From Paracoccaceae bacterium (lineage in GTDB: Bacteria; Pseudomonadota; Alphaproteobacteria; Rhodobacterales; Rhodobacteraceae), in the NCBI GenBank assembly GCA_016764835.1, contig JAESRD010000400.1, positions 1 through 6,102 on the forward strand: 6,102 nt of DNA. The letters run 5' to 3'. Below, piece after piece: positions 5,715 through 6,102 of this stretch (its first letter is position 1; every line of letters starts with the position of its first letter). The position numbers were made by a program, and so were the translations under genes. The notes below the pieces were generated by a model that saw only the letters and a program-made list of their open reading frames with translations, ran no database searches and was not told the origin of the DNA.

Positions 5715-6102
5715 TTATGATCCGGGGGTCATATCCCGGTTCAGCAGGGCGCGCGCATCACGCAGCGCGCTCGCCAGATCGCGCAGGTCAGCATCGTCAG
5801 GGGTCTCGCCCTTGGCTGCGACACGCGCCTCAGGAAGCATGGGGAATGTCACAAGCGACACCTCCCATAGTTCCAGCTCAGATAGGCGCCGTCGGCCCCC
5901 ATCATCCTTGTGGGCCTTTACCGTCCGGTAGCCGATCGACAAGCCGTCAATCGCGCCAGCCTCGATCAGCTCAAGCGCCTCTCGGCCCTTGGCAATCCCG
6001 GTCAAAATACGGCCCTTAACCCAGAGACCCTGTGCGTCTTCATGCACTTGGTCCCAAATTCCTATCGGCTGCGTCGGGTCATGCTGCCACAGCATCTTGA
6101 CC
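5715..6102 (-). CDS. g4: HK97-family prohead (capsid maturation) protease, 5' end missing
   Basis: This is a serine protease of the HK97 prohead family (U35/S78 type), which cuts the N-terminal scaffolding domain off the capsid protein during head assembly. The visible part is the last ~128 codons. The reading frame is open to the window edge, where codons for Val-Lys precede the Met at 6095, so that Met is internal and the true start lies upstream. The two expected active-site motifs are present: WQHD (His codon near 6081-6083) and GLSIGY (Ser codon near 5937-5939), followed by the conserved segment LSELELWEVSLVTFPML. The C-terminal tail is charged and helical (DADLRDLASALRDARALLNRD), as in RcGTA g4. 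It ends 27 bp before the capsid gene, its natural substrate. No missing residues or disruption are visible in this part. Confidence 0.95.
   Translation of the reverse strand, partial: VKMLWQHDPTQPIGIWDQVHEDAQGLWVKGRILTGIAKGREALELIEAGAIDGLSIGYRTVKAHKDDGGRRRLSELELWEVSLVTFPMLPEARVAAKGETPDDADLRDLASALRDARALLNRDMTPGS

Noticed and set aside
1..6102. Active prophage
   Set aside because: Gene order, the short tape measure and close resemblance along the proteins fit an RcGTA-type cluster. No integrase, replication or lysis gene is in the window, although such genes could lie outside it.

Overview
The window is a section of a gene transfer agent (GTA) structural cluster of the RcGTA type, the domesticated siphovirus-like particle of Rhodobacterales. 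Every gene is on the minus strand, so transcription runs from high to low coordinates. The organism is most likely a Rhodobacterales alphaproteobacterium (Roseobacter/Rhodobacter lineage). This rests on the RcGTA-like gene order, on protein sequences that read as close RcGTA relatives along their whole length, and on moderately GC-rich codon use. Genus or species cannot be told from this piece.

Layout in order of transcription: HK97-type prohead protease (g4, 5715-6102, cut by the window's right edge); HK97-fold major capsid protein (g5, 4494-5687); a 159-bp non-coding spacer with strong inverted repeats (4335-4493); head-tail adaptor (g6, 3738-4334); head-closure/stopper (g7, 3403-3741); tail terminator (g8, 2984-3406); a 65-bp spacer with a perfect 20-bp direct repeat (2919-2983); major tail tube protein (g9, 2503-2918), split by a one-base frameshift; two tail-assembly chaperone-like genes (g10, 2186-2503, and g10.1, 1971-2189); short tape measure protein (g11, 1325-1984); distal tail protein (g12, 683-1315); and the first 228 codons of the baseplate hub protein (g13, 1-686, cut by the left edge).

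Together the genes build a small tailed particle. The protease trims the capsid scaffold. The capsid protein forms the shell. g6 and g7 connect the portal, which is outside the window, to the tail, and g8 caps the tail top. g9 polymerises as the tube around the g11 ruler with help from g10/g10.1, and g12/g13 start the baseplate. The terminase, portal, peptidase and megatron genes expected on either side lie beyond the edges.

No previously undescribed system was found. The points worth checking are (1) the frameshift in g9 at two GGGG runs, with a GTGA stop/start overlap; (2) the tandem repeat just upstream of the same gene; (3) the structured spacer after the capsid gene; and (4) a pattern in which only the spacers before g5, g6, g9 and g12 break an otherwise overlapping, translationally coupled gene string.
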